A stretch of DNA of 39,598 nucleotides from Planctomycetales bacterium (GTDB lineage: Bacteria; Planctomycetota; Planctomycetia; Pirellulales; Pirellulaceae): NCBI GenBank assembly GCA_020427005.1, contig JAGQOY010000042.1:1-39598 (forward strand). Direction: 5' to 3'. The notes under the pieces are model-generated. The model made no database searches. It worked only from the letters and a program-made list of their open reading frames with translations, and had not been told where the DNA came from. Made by a program: the position numbers and the translations under genes. This document shows, in pieces, positions 24,219-32,762 of the stretch; positions within the stretch are counted from its first letter, which is position 1, and every line of letters begins with the position of its first letter.

Positions 24219-25574
24219 TCACGCTTTCTGAGTTGAATCATTGGATTGCAACTCTGCGGAGGGTTCTGGCAGCCAGAAGCACAGGATCGAACCGCATGCG
24301 TAGACAGATAGTGCAACCGCGGCTGCAGCCAGCGCCAGCGAATTGTCCGGCATCCAAGCCGTAATCGACGTGGTTAACAAGGCGGCCGACGTGCCAATCA
24401 TGCGGCCTCCAATGTTCGCCGCAAAGCTTTCACCCGTACCACGCAAATGAACTGGGAAGACGCGCGGAAGATAGTTGCCCCAGAAACTGAACTGTGCAAC
24501 CGTCAGGAGCCCTGCCGCGAAGATACCCCATTTCAGCAGGTCGAGATTATCGCGGGCCGGATAGATGAATACAAGTGGTATGAGAATCAGCCCCGGAAGT
24601 TGGAAGACTCTCAACAGTGTTCGACGACTAGCGATGAAGATAGCCAGCATCGCCAGCAAGAATCGCCCCGCCAATCCTCCCAATTCTTGAAAACCATTGA
24701 CTTCCGCCGCAACGGTCTGTTCGATCGTTCTTTGTTCCGCCGGTGGCTTGCCGGCAGCCAACTCTTTAACTTGCGGTAGTGCGGGAACGATGCGTGGCGT
24801 GTGCTGCAAGGCGCCGAAGGCAGCCCCATAACTGCACGCAAACATCAAGGTGGTGACTATGGTAGTTCGACGAAGTGCAGGCGAGAACAGTTCTCCCACG
24901 CTCGGTCGCTGAAGCGTGCCAGACGCTTTCTTCTCTGCCCATTGTGGCGATTCAGGCAAAAACGGGCGAATGATGATTAAGGGGATTGCGGGTATTACAC
25001 CCGAAATGAGCGTGTAGCGCCACGCCTCATGGCCGTCGTAAATCGCAGGCAAGAACTCACCATATCGAATCGCCAAGTAGTTCGCTGCGGTCACCAGTAG
25101 TCCGCCGAACGACGAGAAGGCCTGCGTAAACCCAAGTACAGCCTCACGCTGTTTAGGCTCAGGAAACAATTCAGCCAGCCATGCGACAGCCGCTACAAAT
25201 TCAACACAAACACCAACAAACGTAGTGCAACGGAGAAAGAGCAGCATCTCAATTGAAGTTGCAAATCCAGCAGCGGACGCAGAGAACGCATACAAAAGAA
25301 TGCTCCATACGAGCACTCGGCGCCTTCCCAATAGATCCGTCAGATATCCCCCCAACAATCCAAACAGACCGCCTGCGATTGCCGGCACAAAGAACAGTAT
25401 GCCTACCCAAAACTCGAATTCGGGTGTCCCAGGTCTCGCTCCGATGAGCTCCGATAACGCGGGCCGCACAATGAGCGGCAGCATGAGCAATTCGTAAATA
25501 TCAAACGCAAATCCGATCGAGGCAATGACGCAAACAGTCCATTGCACGAATGTGAATTGTCGTTGCCCCCGCAT
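24219..25574 (-). CDS. MFS permease 1 (metabolite:H+ symporter-like)
   Basis: This is a 451-residue major-facilitator protein with about 12 membrane segments. The loop 2-3 motif appears as GGYLTDLLGRRRVLV (about residue 75), and PESPQWAEKK follows TM6, as in sugar/metabolite:H+ symporters (AAHS/SHS-like). A roughly 35-residue polar insertion (QVKELAAGKPPAEQRTIEQT region) precedes TM8. The ATG start at 25574 has AAGGA six bases upstream. A long 5' leader of about 190 nt separates it from a near-consensus sigma-54 promoter at 25776, itself preceded by two tandem palindromic sites. The substrate is not determined; organic acids are the likely class given the relatives and the regulatory context. 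Confidence 0.85.
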   Translation of the reverse strand: MRGQRQFTFVQWTVCVIASIGFAFDIYELLMLPLIVRPALSELIGARPGTPEFEFWVGILFFVPAIAGGLFGLLGGYLTDLLGRRRVLVWSILLYAFSASAAGFATSIEMLLFLRCTTFVGVCVEFVAAVAWLAELFPEPKQREAVLGFTQAFSSFGGLLVTAANYLAIRYGEFLPAIYDGHEAWRYTLISGVIPAIPLIIIRPFLPESPQWAEKKASGTLQRPSVGELFSPALRRTTIVTTLMFACSYGAAFGALQHTPRIVPALPQVKELAAGKPPAEQRTIEQTVAAEVNGFQELGGLAGRFLLAMLAIFIASRRTLLRVFQLPGLILIPLVFIYPARDNLDLLKWGIFAAGLLTVAQFSFWGNYLPRVFPVHLRGTGESFAANIGGRMIGTSAALLTTSITAWMPDNSLALAAAAVALSVYACGSILCFWLPEPSAELQSNDSTQKA

Positions 25575-25775
25575 CGCAAGTCCTTAGAAATCCCATTAGA
25601 AGCTATTGAAATCGGACACTGCTCCGCGCGTCCGCAAACTCCGCGCTTTTCCGTGAACCCTTCGTCCGTTCGGAGCCTGACGCCGCTTGGACGTACAAAT
25701 TGCCAACGCCGGATAGCCACATCTGCTTGCCAGAGCCAGGGAAGCAGATGCGGCGTGCATCGCGAACATGCGTCA

Positions 25776-25791
25776 AGCATTCTTCGTGCCA
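25776..25791 (-). promoter_or_regulatory. Near-consensus sigma-54 promoter for MFS permease 1
   Basis: On the minus strand TGGCACGAAGAATGCT matches TGGCAC-N5-TTGCW at all but one base, with GG and GC exactly 10 bases apart. The predicted start is near 25765. Two putative activator sites lie 51-102 bp upstream. Confidence 0.6.
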
Positions 25792-25841
25792 GAACCATCT
25801 CGAGCGAAATCAAAAGAAAGCCTATCTGAAGCGTCAAAGCT

Positions 25842-25856
25842 CGGAACAATGCACCG
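25842..25856. promoter_or_regulatory. Putative activator site (proximal) upstream of MFS permease 1
   Basis: CGGAACAATGCACCG follows the CGGA-N7-CCG outline and closely matches the site at 34547 (CGGAGCAATGCTCCT). It is the proximal member of a tandem pair spaced 22 bp start to start. Confidence 0.5.
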
Positions 25857-25863
25857 TAAATAA

Positions 25864-25878
25864 CGGTTGATTATTCCG
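25864..25878. promoter_or_regulatory. Putative activator site (distal) upstream of MFS permease 1
   Basis: CGGTTGATTATTCCG reads CGGAATAATCAACCG on the other strand. It starts exactly 22 bp (two helical turns) from the proximal site, as in the pair upstream of the NSS operon. Confidence 0.45.
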
Positions 25879-25930
25879 AGATCTTGCTGGATGCCTTATG
25901 TAGATTTACACTGCGCAAATACGCTGCGCA

Positions 25931-25948
25931 ATGCTGCTTGCACAGCAT
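25931..25948 (-). terminator. Hairpin just after MFS permease 2
   Basis: ATGCTG-cttgca-CAGCAT lies directly after the stop codon of the MFS 3-MFS 2 operon on the minus strand. The stem is perfect, but no T-run follows. Nearby TGCGCA repeats (25914-25930) add structure. Confidence 0.35.
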
Positions 25949-25949
25949 G

Positions 25950-27239
25950 TCAGGAACTTAACTCCAGCTCTCGCTGAGCAAGATCTGCGCTGGGACGAAT
26001 GAAGAGCACCGACACCACGGAAAACAATGCGAGGCTGGAAAAGACGCCAAAAATTTGGTTGAGCGGGACTGCACGATCGCGCAAAATGCCAAAGCCCCAA
26101 TCTGCCAATCCTCCGCAGCTAATACTTACTAAATTCATGATTCCGTACCCAGTAGCACGCAATTCGGGCCTTACAATTTGCGACAGAATCGGCATGTTGT
26201 TGCAATCAAAGAATCCCCAGCCGATTCCGAACAGTGTCAGAAAAAGAATTGCGACCAAAAGCGTCGAAGAGTTTCCAACTCCGAAGAGCGTTGGAATTAG
26301 TAACGACATGCCAAGGGCGCTAACATAGATTCTCCCGCGCACCGTATCGCGCATGAGCTTGTCGGCCAACCAGCCTCCAGCGAACGCGCCAATGAGAGAC
26401 GCGATGTTGACGTAGAGCGTGGCCGAGACGCCCGCCATGCCTTGGCCAATCAACGGAAATTTTTCCTTGAGAATCGCTGGCATCCAATCTTTGACAACCC
26501 ACCCGGCCAGGGCAGGCAACGTGAAGCACAGGACCAAAATAATAAACGAGCGGTTGGCAAAGAGTTCACGATACAACGCGGGGAGTGAAAAACTGTCGGA
26601 TTTCTGAGTCTGGACCGAATCGCAAGAGTGCCGACTGTCGCGCAGAAAAAATAGGAGCGGGATCGCGTAAAGTGCACCGGTTATCCCGGCGGCCTGGAAC
26701 GCGAAGCGCCAACCGAGCATCGGCGAATCCGCCACATATCCGCTAAATCCACCTGCGATGATGCCGCAGTAAATAGCCGTCTGATGTATGCCAATCGCCC
26801 GAGAACGCGTTCCTCGGGAATGCAGATCCGCGATCAATGCTAACGCCGCGGGGATGTAGAAGGCTTCGCTGACCCCCATCAAGCTGCGCGTCCAAAGCAA
26901 TTCGTCGTAGGTCGTTGCGTTCCCCGTAGTCCAGGTGACGATCGACCAAATAAACAGGCTCGCGCAGATCGTGAATCGACGGCTAAAGCGATCAGCTATA
27001 TAGCCACCTAGCGGGCTGAAGATGGCGTAAACCCATTTGAATTGCCCGAGCATGAACCCCCAGTTTGCGTCTTTGGCGATGTCGGTAATGTCCGCCATCA
27101 CCGATAGCTTCATCGCCGCCAGCATCTGTCGATCCATATAGTTCAGCAACGCAACGGGCCACAGCAAGGCTACCGCCAACCAAGCAGCTCGCATGAGCGA
27201 CGGACTTTGTTGTGGTCGTGGATTCACGAAATTGGCCAT
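25950..27239 (-). CDS. MFS permease 2 (anion:cation symporter-like)
   Basis: This 429-residue major-facilitator protein has 12 predicted segments. The N-terminal LNYMDRQMLAAMK (about 33-45) and GGYIADRFSRRFTICASL (about 78-95) are typical of the ACS branch, whose members carry hexuronates, tartrate and similar organic anions. TM4 has RSLMGVSEAFYIPAALALIAD. The start is ATG 27239. It begins 22 bp after the stop of MFS permease 3, so the two form an operon. The substrate is inferred only at class level. The C-terminal end is short and polar. Confidence 0.85.
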   Translation of the reverse strand: MANFVNPRPQQSPSLMRAAWLAVALLWPVALLNYMDRQMLAAMKLSVMADITDIAKDANWGFMLGQFKWVYAIFSPLGGYIADRFSRRFTICASLFIWSIVTWTTGNATTYDELLWTRSLMGVSEAFYIPAALALIADLHSRGTRSRAIGIHQTAIYCGIIAGGFSGYVADSPMLGWRFAFQAAGITGALYAIPLLFFLRDSRHSCDSVQTQKSDSFSLPALYRELFANRSFIILVLCFTLPALAGWVVKDWMPAILKEKFPLIGQGMAGVSATLYVNIASLIGAFAGGWLADKLMRDTVRGRIYVSALGMSLLIPTLFGVGNSSTLLVAILFLTLFGIGWGFFDCNNMPILSQIVRPELRATGYGIMNLVSISCGGLADWGFGILRDRAVPLNQIFGVFSSLALFSVVSVLFIRPSADLAQRELELSS

Positions 27240-27260
27240 CCATAGTGAAAGTGAGTCATG

Positions 27261-28889
27261 CTATTCCGGAAGTGGCTGGCCCTTGGTTTCGGGTGCGAAC
27301 CAGATAAGCACCATGCCCAGCAAGTAAATGGCCGTCAACGAGCTGCAAGCGACTGCGTATCCGCCTTGAATCCCCGAGTAGGTGGTGAAGCCCTGATAGT
27401 ATGGCAGCAGGCTACTCATCTGAAGTGTACCTATGGCAGCCAGAATTCGCCCAAAGTTAAAAGCAAAACCCTGACATGTGGCGCGCATTACCGTCGGAAA
27501 CAGCTCGGGTAAATAGAGGGGCAGCCAACCATAAAACGAAGCCGTGCACATGCCTGCTACCAGCGCGGCAGACAGCAGCGGTATGCCAAAGGTACTATGA
27601 CCTTGGTACAGCCAGAGCACCGAGAGCATTGATAGCCCGCACATCGCACAATTGGTTGCCCGCCGCCCCAGCGCTTCACCCATTGCGGCTGCAAGCAGAG
27701 TGCCAATCATCGCACCCAGCGCCGTGGCAATCTGCGTCCACTGCTTGGCAAATCTCTGCACGATATCTGGCTCGTGCTCAGGTTCACCTGCAGTGACTGC
27801 CACTTGAGCGACTACGCCCTGTAAGCTGCCGGCCCAAGTCACTGCCCATTGCGTCGTGCCCCAAGTACCCAACAAGGCCACGGAACTGAGACAGGCGCCT
27901 AAGAACATGCGGTTCACGATCAAGCGCCGATTCTGTCTAGGCGCCAGCACCACATCTTCGCTTAGTAGCGATCTCTCGATATACCGCCAGACTGGATAGG
28001 TGAATCCCATGGTGGCGATGACCAGGCCTGCAAGCGTACCCAAGCTTCGCCCGAGTATCGCGCTGCCCAAATTCCAATCGCTGACATCCCATGTCCAGAC
28101 AATCAAGATTATCGCTGGACCTGTACAACCAATCAGGACGCCGAATAGATCCACCGTATGCCAGCCTCTAGTCCGGCCGCGCTGTTTCTCTTCCTCCCAA
28201 CGACGCGACTCGGGCACAAAAATGCGAAAGAAGAAAGTCAATAAGGCCGGTAGTGTGCCGATCATCATCATCAGTCGCCAACCGTGGTGCGCCACCAGCA
28301 TGCTCACGAATTCTTCCGGCATTCCCAAGTGCAGTAGCAATCGTTGCACCGAGCTAATCAGCGAAGCCAAACCCATGCTGGTGAAACCGACGATCAAATA
28401 ACCAGCGTTGGCGGCGGCTCCAATCAGCCCGGCCATCAAAGCTCGCGATTTGTTTGGCCAGACTTCCATGACCAGCGCGACCCCTAAGGCCCATTCGCCG
28501 CCCATACCCAGCGAGGCAAGGAACCGCAGAGCGCCCAGCTGCATTGGAGTTTGGGCCAACCCACACAAACCTGTCAGTAGGGCATACACCAACACACTGA
28601 GACTCATCGCCCGCACGCGACCGATACGGTCGCCCAGCCAGCCAAAAAGGACGCCACCCGCTGCAGCACCCACCAAAAACACCGCGATGATTACGCCAAA
28701 AGCCATTCCCACGTCAGCCTCGGTGGGATTGGTAGCCGACAGCAAATCCATCATCGCGTCTCGACCGACCATCGAGAACATACCCATCTCGGCGCCGTCA
28801 AACATCCAACCCAGGAGTGCTGCCACGAGGGCCGTCCATTTTCCCCAAGTCGTATTTCGTGAGGCTACTGCCGTGTCTACTTGAGTCAA
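27261..28889 (-). CDS. MFS permease 3 (AAHS/SHS-like)
   Basis: This is a 542-residue major-facilitator protein. The TM1 sequence GWMFDGAEMGMFSMVGRDAM resembles the D-x-[FY]D region of sialate/lactate and aromatic-acid symporters. The loop motif appears as GWLGDRIGRVRAMS, and FVPESRRWEEEKQRGR follows TM6. An extended polar loop (about 355-385, rich in Glu and Gln) lies before TM8, making it longer than typical members. The TTG start at 28889 is not certain: the upstream ribosome site is weak (GAAAGAT). It is the first gene of the MFS 3-MFS 2 operon and is divergent from cstA, sharing the regulatory region that holds a palindromic site. Confidence 0.83.
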   Translation of the reverse strand: MTQVDTAVASRNTTWGKWTALVAALLGWMFDGAEMGMFSMVGRDAMMDLLSATNPTEADVGMAFGVIIAVFLVGAAAGGVLFGWLGDRIGRVRAMSLSVLVYALLTGLCGLAQTPMQLGALRFLASLGMGGEWALGVALVMEVWPNKSRALMAGLIGAAANAGYLIVGFTSMGLASLISSVQRLLLHLGMPEEFVSMLVAHHGWRLMMMIGTLPALLTFFFRIFVPESRRWEEEKQRGRTRGWHTVDLFGVLIGCTGPAIILIVWTWDVSDWNLGSAILGRSLGTLAGLVIATMGFTYPVWRYIERSLLSEDVVLAPRQNRRLIVNRMFLGACLSSVALLGTWGTTQWAVTWAGSLQGVVAQVAVTAGEPEHEPDIVQRFAKQWTQIATALGAMIGTLLAAAMGEALGRRATNCAMCGLSMLSVLWLYQGHSTFGIPLLSAALVAGMCTASFYGWLPLYLPELFPTVMRATCQGFAFNFGRILAAIGTLQMSSLLPYYQGFTTYSGIQGGYAVACSSLTAIYLLGMVLIWFAPETKGQPLPE

Positions 28890-28966
28890 GACAATATCTT
28901 TCGCAGGAAAAGAATCCCCATGGCAGTAAGGAGTTGATAATCATGTGTCTGAAACTATCCGAGCAA

Positions 28967-28982
28967 TGCCCCAATCAATCCA
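28967..28982 (-). promoter_or_regulatory. Weak candidate sigma-54 promoter for MFS 3-MFS 2
   Basis: The minus strand TGGATTGATTGGGGCA keeps GG-N10-GC but has a poor -12 element. It overlaps a half-match to the palindromic motif, CCGAGCAATGCCCCA (28959-28973). Chance occurrence is quite possible. Confidence 0.2.
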
Positions 28983-29010
28983 ATCATTCCCTGATCACGA
29001 GCAGTGGTTT

Positions 29011-29025
29011 CGGAGTATTGATCCG
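29011..29025. promoter_or_regulatory. Putative activator site between MFS 3 and cstA
   Basis: CGGAGTATTGATCCG differs from the perfect palindrome at the activator's own promoter by two bases. It shares the first nine bases and the preceding TTT. It lies 125 bp upstream of the cstA sigma-54 promoter, a normal distance for an enhancer site. Confidence 0.55.
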
Positions 29026-29135
29026 ATTTCGCCGAGGGCTGGGAGTCGGCGCCGGCAACTATCGATGACACAGCCAAGATCTTTCGCTAAGACATCCGCG
29101 ATACCGGGTCCCAATATCTTCATCTTCCTTTCACT

Positions 29136-29151
29136 TGGCAAGCGAACTGCA
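29136..29151 (+). promoter_or_regulatory. Candidate sigma-54 promoter for cstA
   Basis: TGGCAAGCGAACTGCA fits TGGCAC-N5-TTGCA with two mismatches and exact GG-N10-GC spacing. The predicted start is near 29162, about 35 nt before the cstA ATG, which has TAGGAAGC as ribosome site. Confidence 0.55.
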
Positions 29152-29196
29152 GTGTTTCAAATGAACAAGCCATCCCCGTTTTAGGAAGCTAAACTT

Positions 29197-31326
29197 ATGC
29201 ACGCCTTACCTCTTATTTTGTGTGTTCTAGCGGTGATGGCGATCGCGTTCCGATATTACTCGGCCTTCCTAGCCGCGCGTGTGGCAGTTCTGGACGACAC
29301 GCGGTTCACACCAGCCACTCGGTGTGCAGACGGTCAAAATTACCATGCCACCAATCGCTGGGTCTTGTTTGGACACCATTTTGCTGCGATTAGCGGTGCC
29401 GGTCCGCTTATTGGTCCGGTGCTCGCGATTCAATTTGGCTATATGCCGGGATTGGTGTGGCTGCTCGTCGGAGTCTGCCTGGCGGGAGCCGTTCAGGACA
29501 TGCTCGTACTCGCTGCATCGGTACGTCACGACGGAAAGTCTCTCGCCGAAATTGCCGGGCGTACTTTTGGGCCGCGGGCTGGAATCCTAACGTCCTTAGC
29601 CATCCTGTTTATTGTGATCGTAGCCCTGGCAGGACTTGGCCTGGTGGTTGTGAAGGCGTTGGGGGGCGAAGAAGTGAAACTGCCGTCCCACACGCTCGTC
29701 ACCAGCGACAACTTGCCAGCCACAATCGAGTCGGCTATCGTCCTCGACCACTCCACGCTCGAGCTGAAGTTCCCTAAAGGCGCAACGATCGAGTACCCCA
29801 GTGGGGTGGTTTCACGGCGGACGGAAGCGGTCCGCCTCAAAGTACCCAGAGAAATAGCAAGTTCCAACATCGAAGTCGGCGCTGGCTCATTCGAGCTACC
29901 GGTTGGCTCTGTCGAAATGGTGCGGGGCAGTAGTTGGGGAATGTTTACAATTGCCTGCACGATTCCAATTGCACTTTTCGTCGGACTGTACATGTACAAG
30001 ATCCGCCCTGGACATGTTGTCGGCGCCTCGGTCGTCGGTGCCGGCCTGGTGCTGCTTGCCACCTTCGTCGGCGGCTGGGTTCCGGGGTCGTGGATCGAGC
30101 CCCATTTCCTACTTTCGCGCGAGGCGACAATTCTGTGCATCTGCACGTACGGATTCATTGCATCGGTGCTGCCGGTTTGGTTGCTGCTGTGCCCGAGGGA
30201 TTACCTTTCAAGTTTTCTAAAGCTCGGGACGCTCTTTGTCTTGGTAATTGGAGTCATCGTAGCGAATCCCAAATTAGAAGCACCAGCGGTCAACGAATTC
30301 TTTGCTGGCGGCGGGGGACCCTACTTTAATGGTGCCATCTTCCCGTTTGTGTTCATTTGCATCATGTGCGGCGCCATTTCAGGTTTCCACGCTCTCGTGG
30401 CGTCGGGTACGACACCCAAAATGATCGGCAAGGAATCGGACGTACGCTTGATTGGATACGGCAGCATGCTGCTCGAGGGCCTGGTCGGTGTGATTGCCTT
30501 GTTGTCTGCCGCAGCCCTACCGCAAGGCGACTATTGGGCCATTAATATCGACCTCTCAAGCGTCGACAAGTACGCTCCCGTCCTAATGAAAATGGGGGCC
30601 AATGTCGATCACTTGCCGCTGCTCGAGCAACAAGTGGGTGGCGAGTCGCTGCGCGGCCGCACCGGTGGCGCGGTAACTTTGGCGGTAGGCATTTCGCAGA
30701 TCATGACCAACGCCATCGCTCGGTTCGATTCCACCATCCGCGTCGACGGAGTGATCAAGTACTGGTACCACTTCGCCATCATGTTCGAGTCGCTATTCAT
30801 CCTAACAACCATCGATACAGGAACGCGAATCGCCAGGTTTTTGCTGCAAGAGATTGCGGGCAAGTTTTGGAAACCGATGGACAAAGCGGATTGGTTGCCG
30901 GGAGCAATTCTAAGCAGTTTGATTGTTTCGCTCCTGTGGGGTGGCATGATTTGGACCGGCTCAATCAGTACCATCTGGCCGATGTTTGGAATCGCAAATC
31001 AATTGTTGGCCGGAATTGCATTGCTCATTGTGTCTGCCCTACTTTTCGATGCAGGACGCAGTCGCTATTTGTGGGTAACGATGTTGCCCTTGACCTTTGT
31101 GTCTGTCACGAGCATTACGGCTGCAGTGCAGATGCTGGAGGATGTGTTTGTACCCAATCTTGTCGCTGGAATCCGTGCAGGCAGCTGGCCACAGGCAATC
31201 CAAGGCGGATTAACCTCGGGCACCACCCTCTTTTTGCTGGCCGTTTACATAGGGTTGCTGGTGTTATTTTTAATAAAGCTTACGGGTGCTCCAACTCGCA
31301 TGTTAGGCAGCCAGAACCATGACTAG
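29197..31326 (+). CDS. cstA: CstA-family pyruvate/peptide permease with a periplasm-type insert
   Basis: The 709-residue inner-membrane protein belongs to the CstA/BtsT family. Members import pyruvate (and possibly peptides) when carbon is scarce. Recognisable blocks include NRWVLFGHHFAAISGAGPLIGPVLA (split across TM2), ISGFHALVASGTTPKMI (about 396-412) and WPMFGIANQLLAGIALLI near the C terminus. Between VVKALGG (about 151-157) and SSWGMFTIACTIPIALF (from 245) there is an insert of about 87 residues, rich in Ser, Val and charged residues. Ordinary CstA proteins have only a few residues there. A candidate sigma-54 promoter and a palindromic site lie upstream. The stop codon overlaps that of the convergent MFS permease 4. 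Confidence 0.93.
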   Translation: MHALPLILCVLAVMAIAFRYYSAFLAARVAVLDDTRFTPATRCADGQNYHATNRWVLFGHHFAAISGAGPLIGPVLAIQFGYMPGLVWLLVGVCLAGAVQDMLVLAASVRHDGKSLAEIAGRTFGPRAGILTSLAILFIVIVALAGLGLVVVKALGGEEVKLPSHTLVTSDNLPATIESAIVLDHSTLELKFPKGATIEYPSGVVSRRTEAVRLKVPREIASSNIEVGAGSFELPVGSVEMVRGSSWGMFTIACTIPIALFVGLYMYKIRPGHVVGASVVGAGLVLLATFVGGWVPGSWIEPHFLLSREATILCICTYGFIASVLPVWLLLCPRDYLSSFLKLGTLFVLVIGVIVANPKLEAPAVNEFFAGGGGPYFNGAIFPFVFICIMCGAISGFHALVASGTTPKMIGKESDVRLIGYGSMLLEGLVGVIALLSAAALPQGDYWAINIDLSSVDKYAPVLMKMGANVDHLPLLEQQVGGESLRGRTGGAVTLAVGISQIMTNAIARFDSTIRVDGVIKYWYHFAIMFESLFILTTIDTGTRIARFLLQEIAGKFWKPMDKADWLPGAILSSLIVSLLWGGMIWTGSISTIWPMFGIANQLLAGIALLIVSALLFDAGRSRYLWVTMLPLTFVSVTSITAAVQMLEDVFVPNLVAGIRAGSWPQAIQGGLTSGTTLFLLAVYIGLLVLFLIKLTGAPTRMLGSQNHD

Positions 31327-32666
31327 GCTTCGGTTGCAAGCATAGGTACCGGTCTTAATTTCAACATGAATAGCAGTGAAGCCGTGACGAGCATTCCGAC
31401 ACTCAGGCAATACAGCCCGCCGACGTAGGAACCCGTCGTGGTCTGCAGCCAGCCCATGATCGTCGGACCAAGGAAGCCACCCAAATTCCCTAACGAGTTG
31501 ATCATGCCAATGCTACCAGCGGCTGCGCTTTCGACCAGAAACAGGTTCGGCAGTGACCAGAAAGCTGGCATGTAGGCCTTGAAGCCACAAAAGGCGACCA
31601 TCAGGCAGAGAATCGTTAATGGCAGGCTACCGCGGGTCAACGGCAGCAGCGCTAACGCCAGCGAAGACATCACCAACGGTACGACGGCGTGCCAACGACG
31701 TTCTTGAAAGCGATCTGAACTCCAACCTACGGACAATTGCCCCACGAGCGCCAACAACGGTGGTAACATGATTAGCCAAGTCAATGAGCTCAAATTGAGC
31801 TGATACCATTCTTTGAGAATACTCGGCATGAAGAATTCGATGCCATAGGTACTGGTTACCGTACAAAAGTATGCTAGCGAGAGCAGCATCACTTTCGGGT
31901 CAGAAAGGGCTCGTAGAAAACTGACGTGCCCATGGCCTCGCGTCAACTCCTTCTCAAGCTTGAGCTGAGCCTCAAGCGCCTCGCGTTCATCCGCCTTCAA
32001 CCAGCCAGCATCCCGAGGTCGATCGGGCAGGTAGTACAGCACAAACAGTCCGAGCAATACGGCCGGGATTCCCCAGAAAACATAGACGACTTGCCAACCC
32101 TTCAGTCCCCAAAGCTCGGGATGGTGAATGGTTGTTCCGTTGATGACTTGATCAGTACCAATTGTGAGCAGCCATCCCGACAGTTTTGGGCTTGCAATTT
32201 GTGCAACAGGGGTGGCAATTAGAAAAATTGAGATGGCCCGCGCCCTATCCGCAATTGGAAACCAATGCGTGAGAAAGACGATGATGCCCGGAAAGAAGCC
32301 TGCCTCGGCAAGTCCCAACAGAAATCGAACGGCGTAGAATTGCCAAGGCGTGGTTACGGCGGCCGTCAACGCAGCCATGATTCCCCAACTGATCATGATC
32401 CGGCAAATCCACTTCCGCGCACTCCAGCGTTCGACGATGAGCGTGCCGGGGATCTCGAGCAAGAAGTACCCGAGGAAGAACACACCAGCACCCAAGCCGA
32501 TCACCGCGTCGGTAAAAGCTGGCATGTCGTGCGACATCGTCAATTTGGCGATGGCTACGTTCTGTCGATCAACATACGCAATCACGTAACAAAGAAACAG
32601 CAGCGGCATCAACCGGAAATAGGCTTTTAGTCGTGCCCGATCGAGCGCGGTGGAGGTAGCTACCAT
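31323..32666 (-). CDS. MFS permease 4 (ACS family, tartrate/phthalate-type)
   Basis: This 447-residue major-facilitator protein resembles tartrate/phthalate transporters of the anion:cation symporter family. TM1 has YVIAYVDRQNVAIAKLTM, TM4-5 has RFLLGLAEAGFFPGIIVFLTHWFP, and the central loop has YYLPDRPRDAGWLKADEREAL, all hallmarks of that branch. The start is ATG 32666, 3 bp after the stop of the small MetS-like gene, so it belongs to an NSS-metS-MFS operon. Its end overlaps the cstA stop codon tail to tail (shared CTAG). It probably takes up a dicarboxylate or aromatic acid; the exact substrate is unknown. Confidence 0.88.
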   Translation of the reverse strand: MVATSTALDRARLKAYFRLMPLLFLCYVIAYVDRQNVAIAKLTMSHDMPAFTDAVIGLGAGVFFLGYFLLEIPGTLIVERWSARKWICRIMISWGIMAALTAAVTTPWQFYAVRFLLGLAEAGFFPGIIVFLTHWFPIADRARAISIFLIATPVAQIASPKLSGWLLTIGTDQVINGTTIHHPELWGLKGWQVVYVFWGIPAVLLGLFVLYYLPDRPRDAGWLKADEREALEAQLKLEKELTRGHGHVSFLRALSDPKVMLLSLAYFCTVTSTYGIEFFMPSILKEWYQLNLSSLTWLIMLPPLLALVGQLSVGWSSDRFQERRWHAVVPLVMSSLALALLPLTRGSLPLTILCLMVAFCGFKAYMPAFWSLPNLFLVESAAAGSIGMINSLGNLGGFLGPTIMGWLQTTTGSYVGGLYCLSVGMLVTASLLFMLKLRPVPMLATEA

Positions 32667-32669
32667 AGA

Positions 32670-32762
32670 TTACTTTGACAAGATACGGAGAATGCTCCAC
32701 AACGCAGTTGCCGTCACGACGCTCCAGACTGTCAACATGAATACGAGAGTGCCAATCGTCAT
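32670..32762 (-). CDS. MetS-like small subunit of the NSS transporter
   Basis: A 30-codon gene lies directly after the NSS gene. Its ATG overlaps the NSS stop codon (TGATG on the minus strand), so it is translationally coupled. The peptide begins MTIGTLVFMLTVWSVV and has one membrane helix (about 4-26) ending in a basic RILSK tail. This matches the MetS-type small subunit known from MetP/MetS methionine transporters, where the small protein is needed for activity. It is followed after 3 bp by MFS permease 4. It is easily missed because of its size. Function in this operon is inferred from position and composition. Confidence 0.8.
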   Translation of the reverse strand: MTIGTLVFMLTVWSVVTATALWSILRILSK

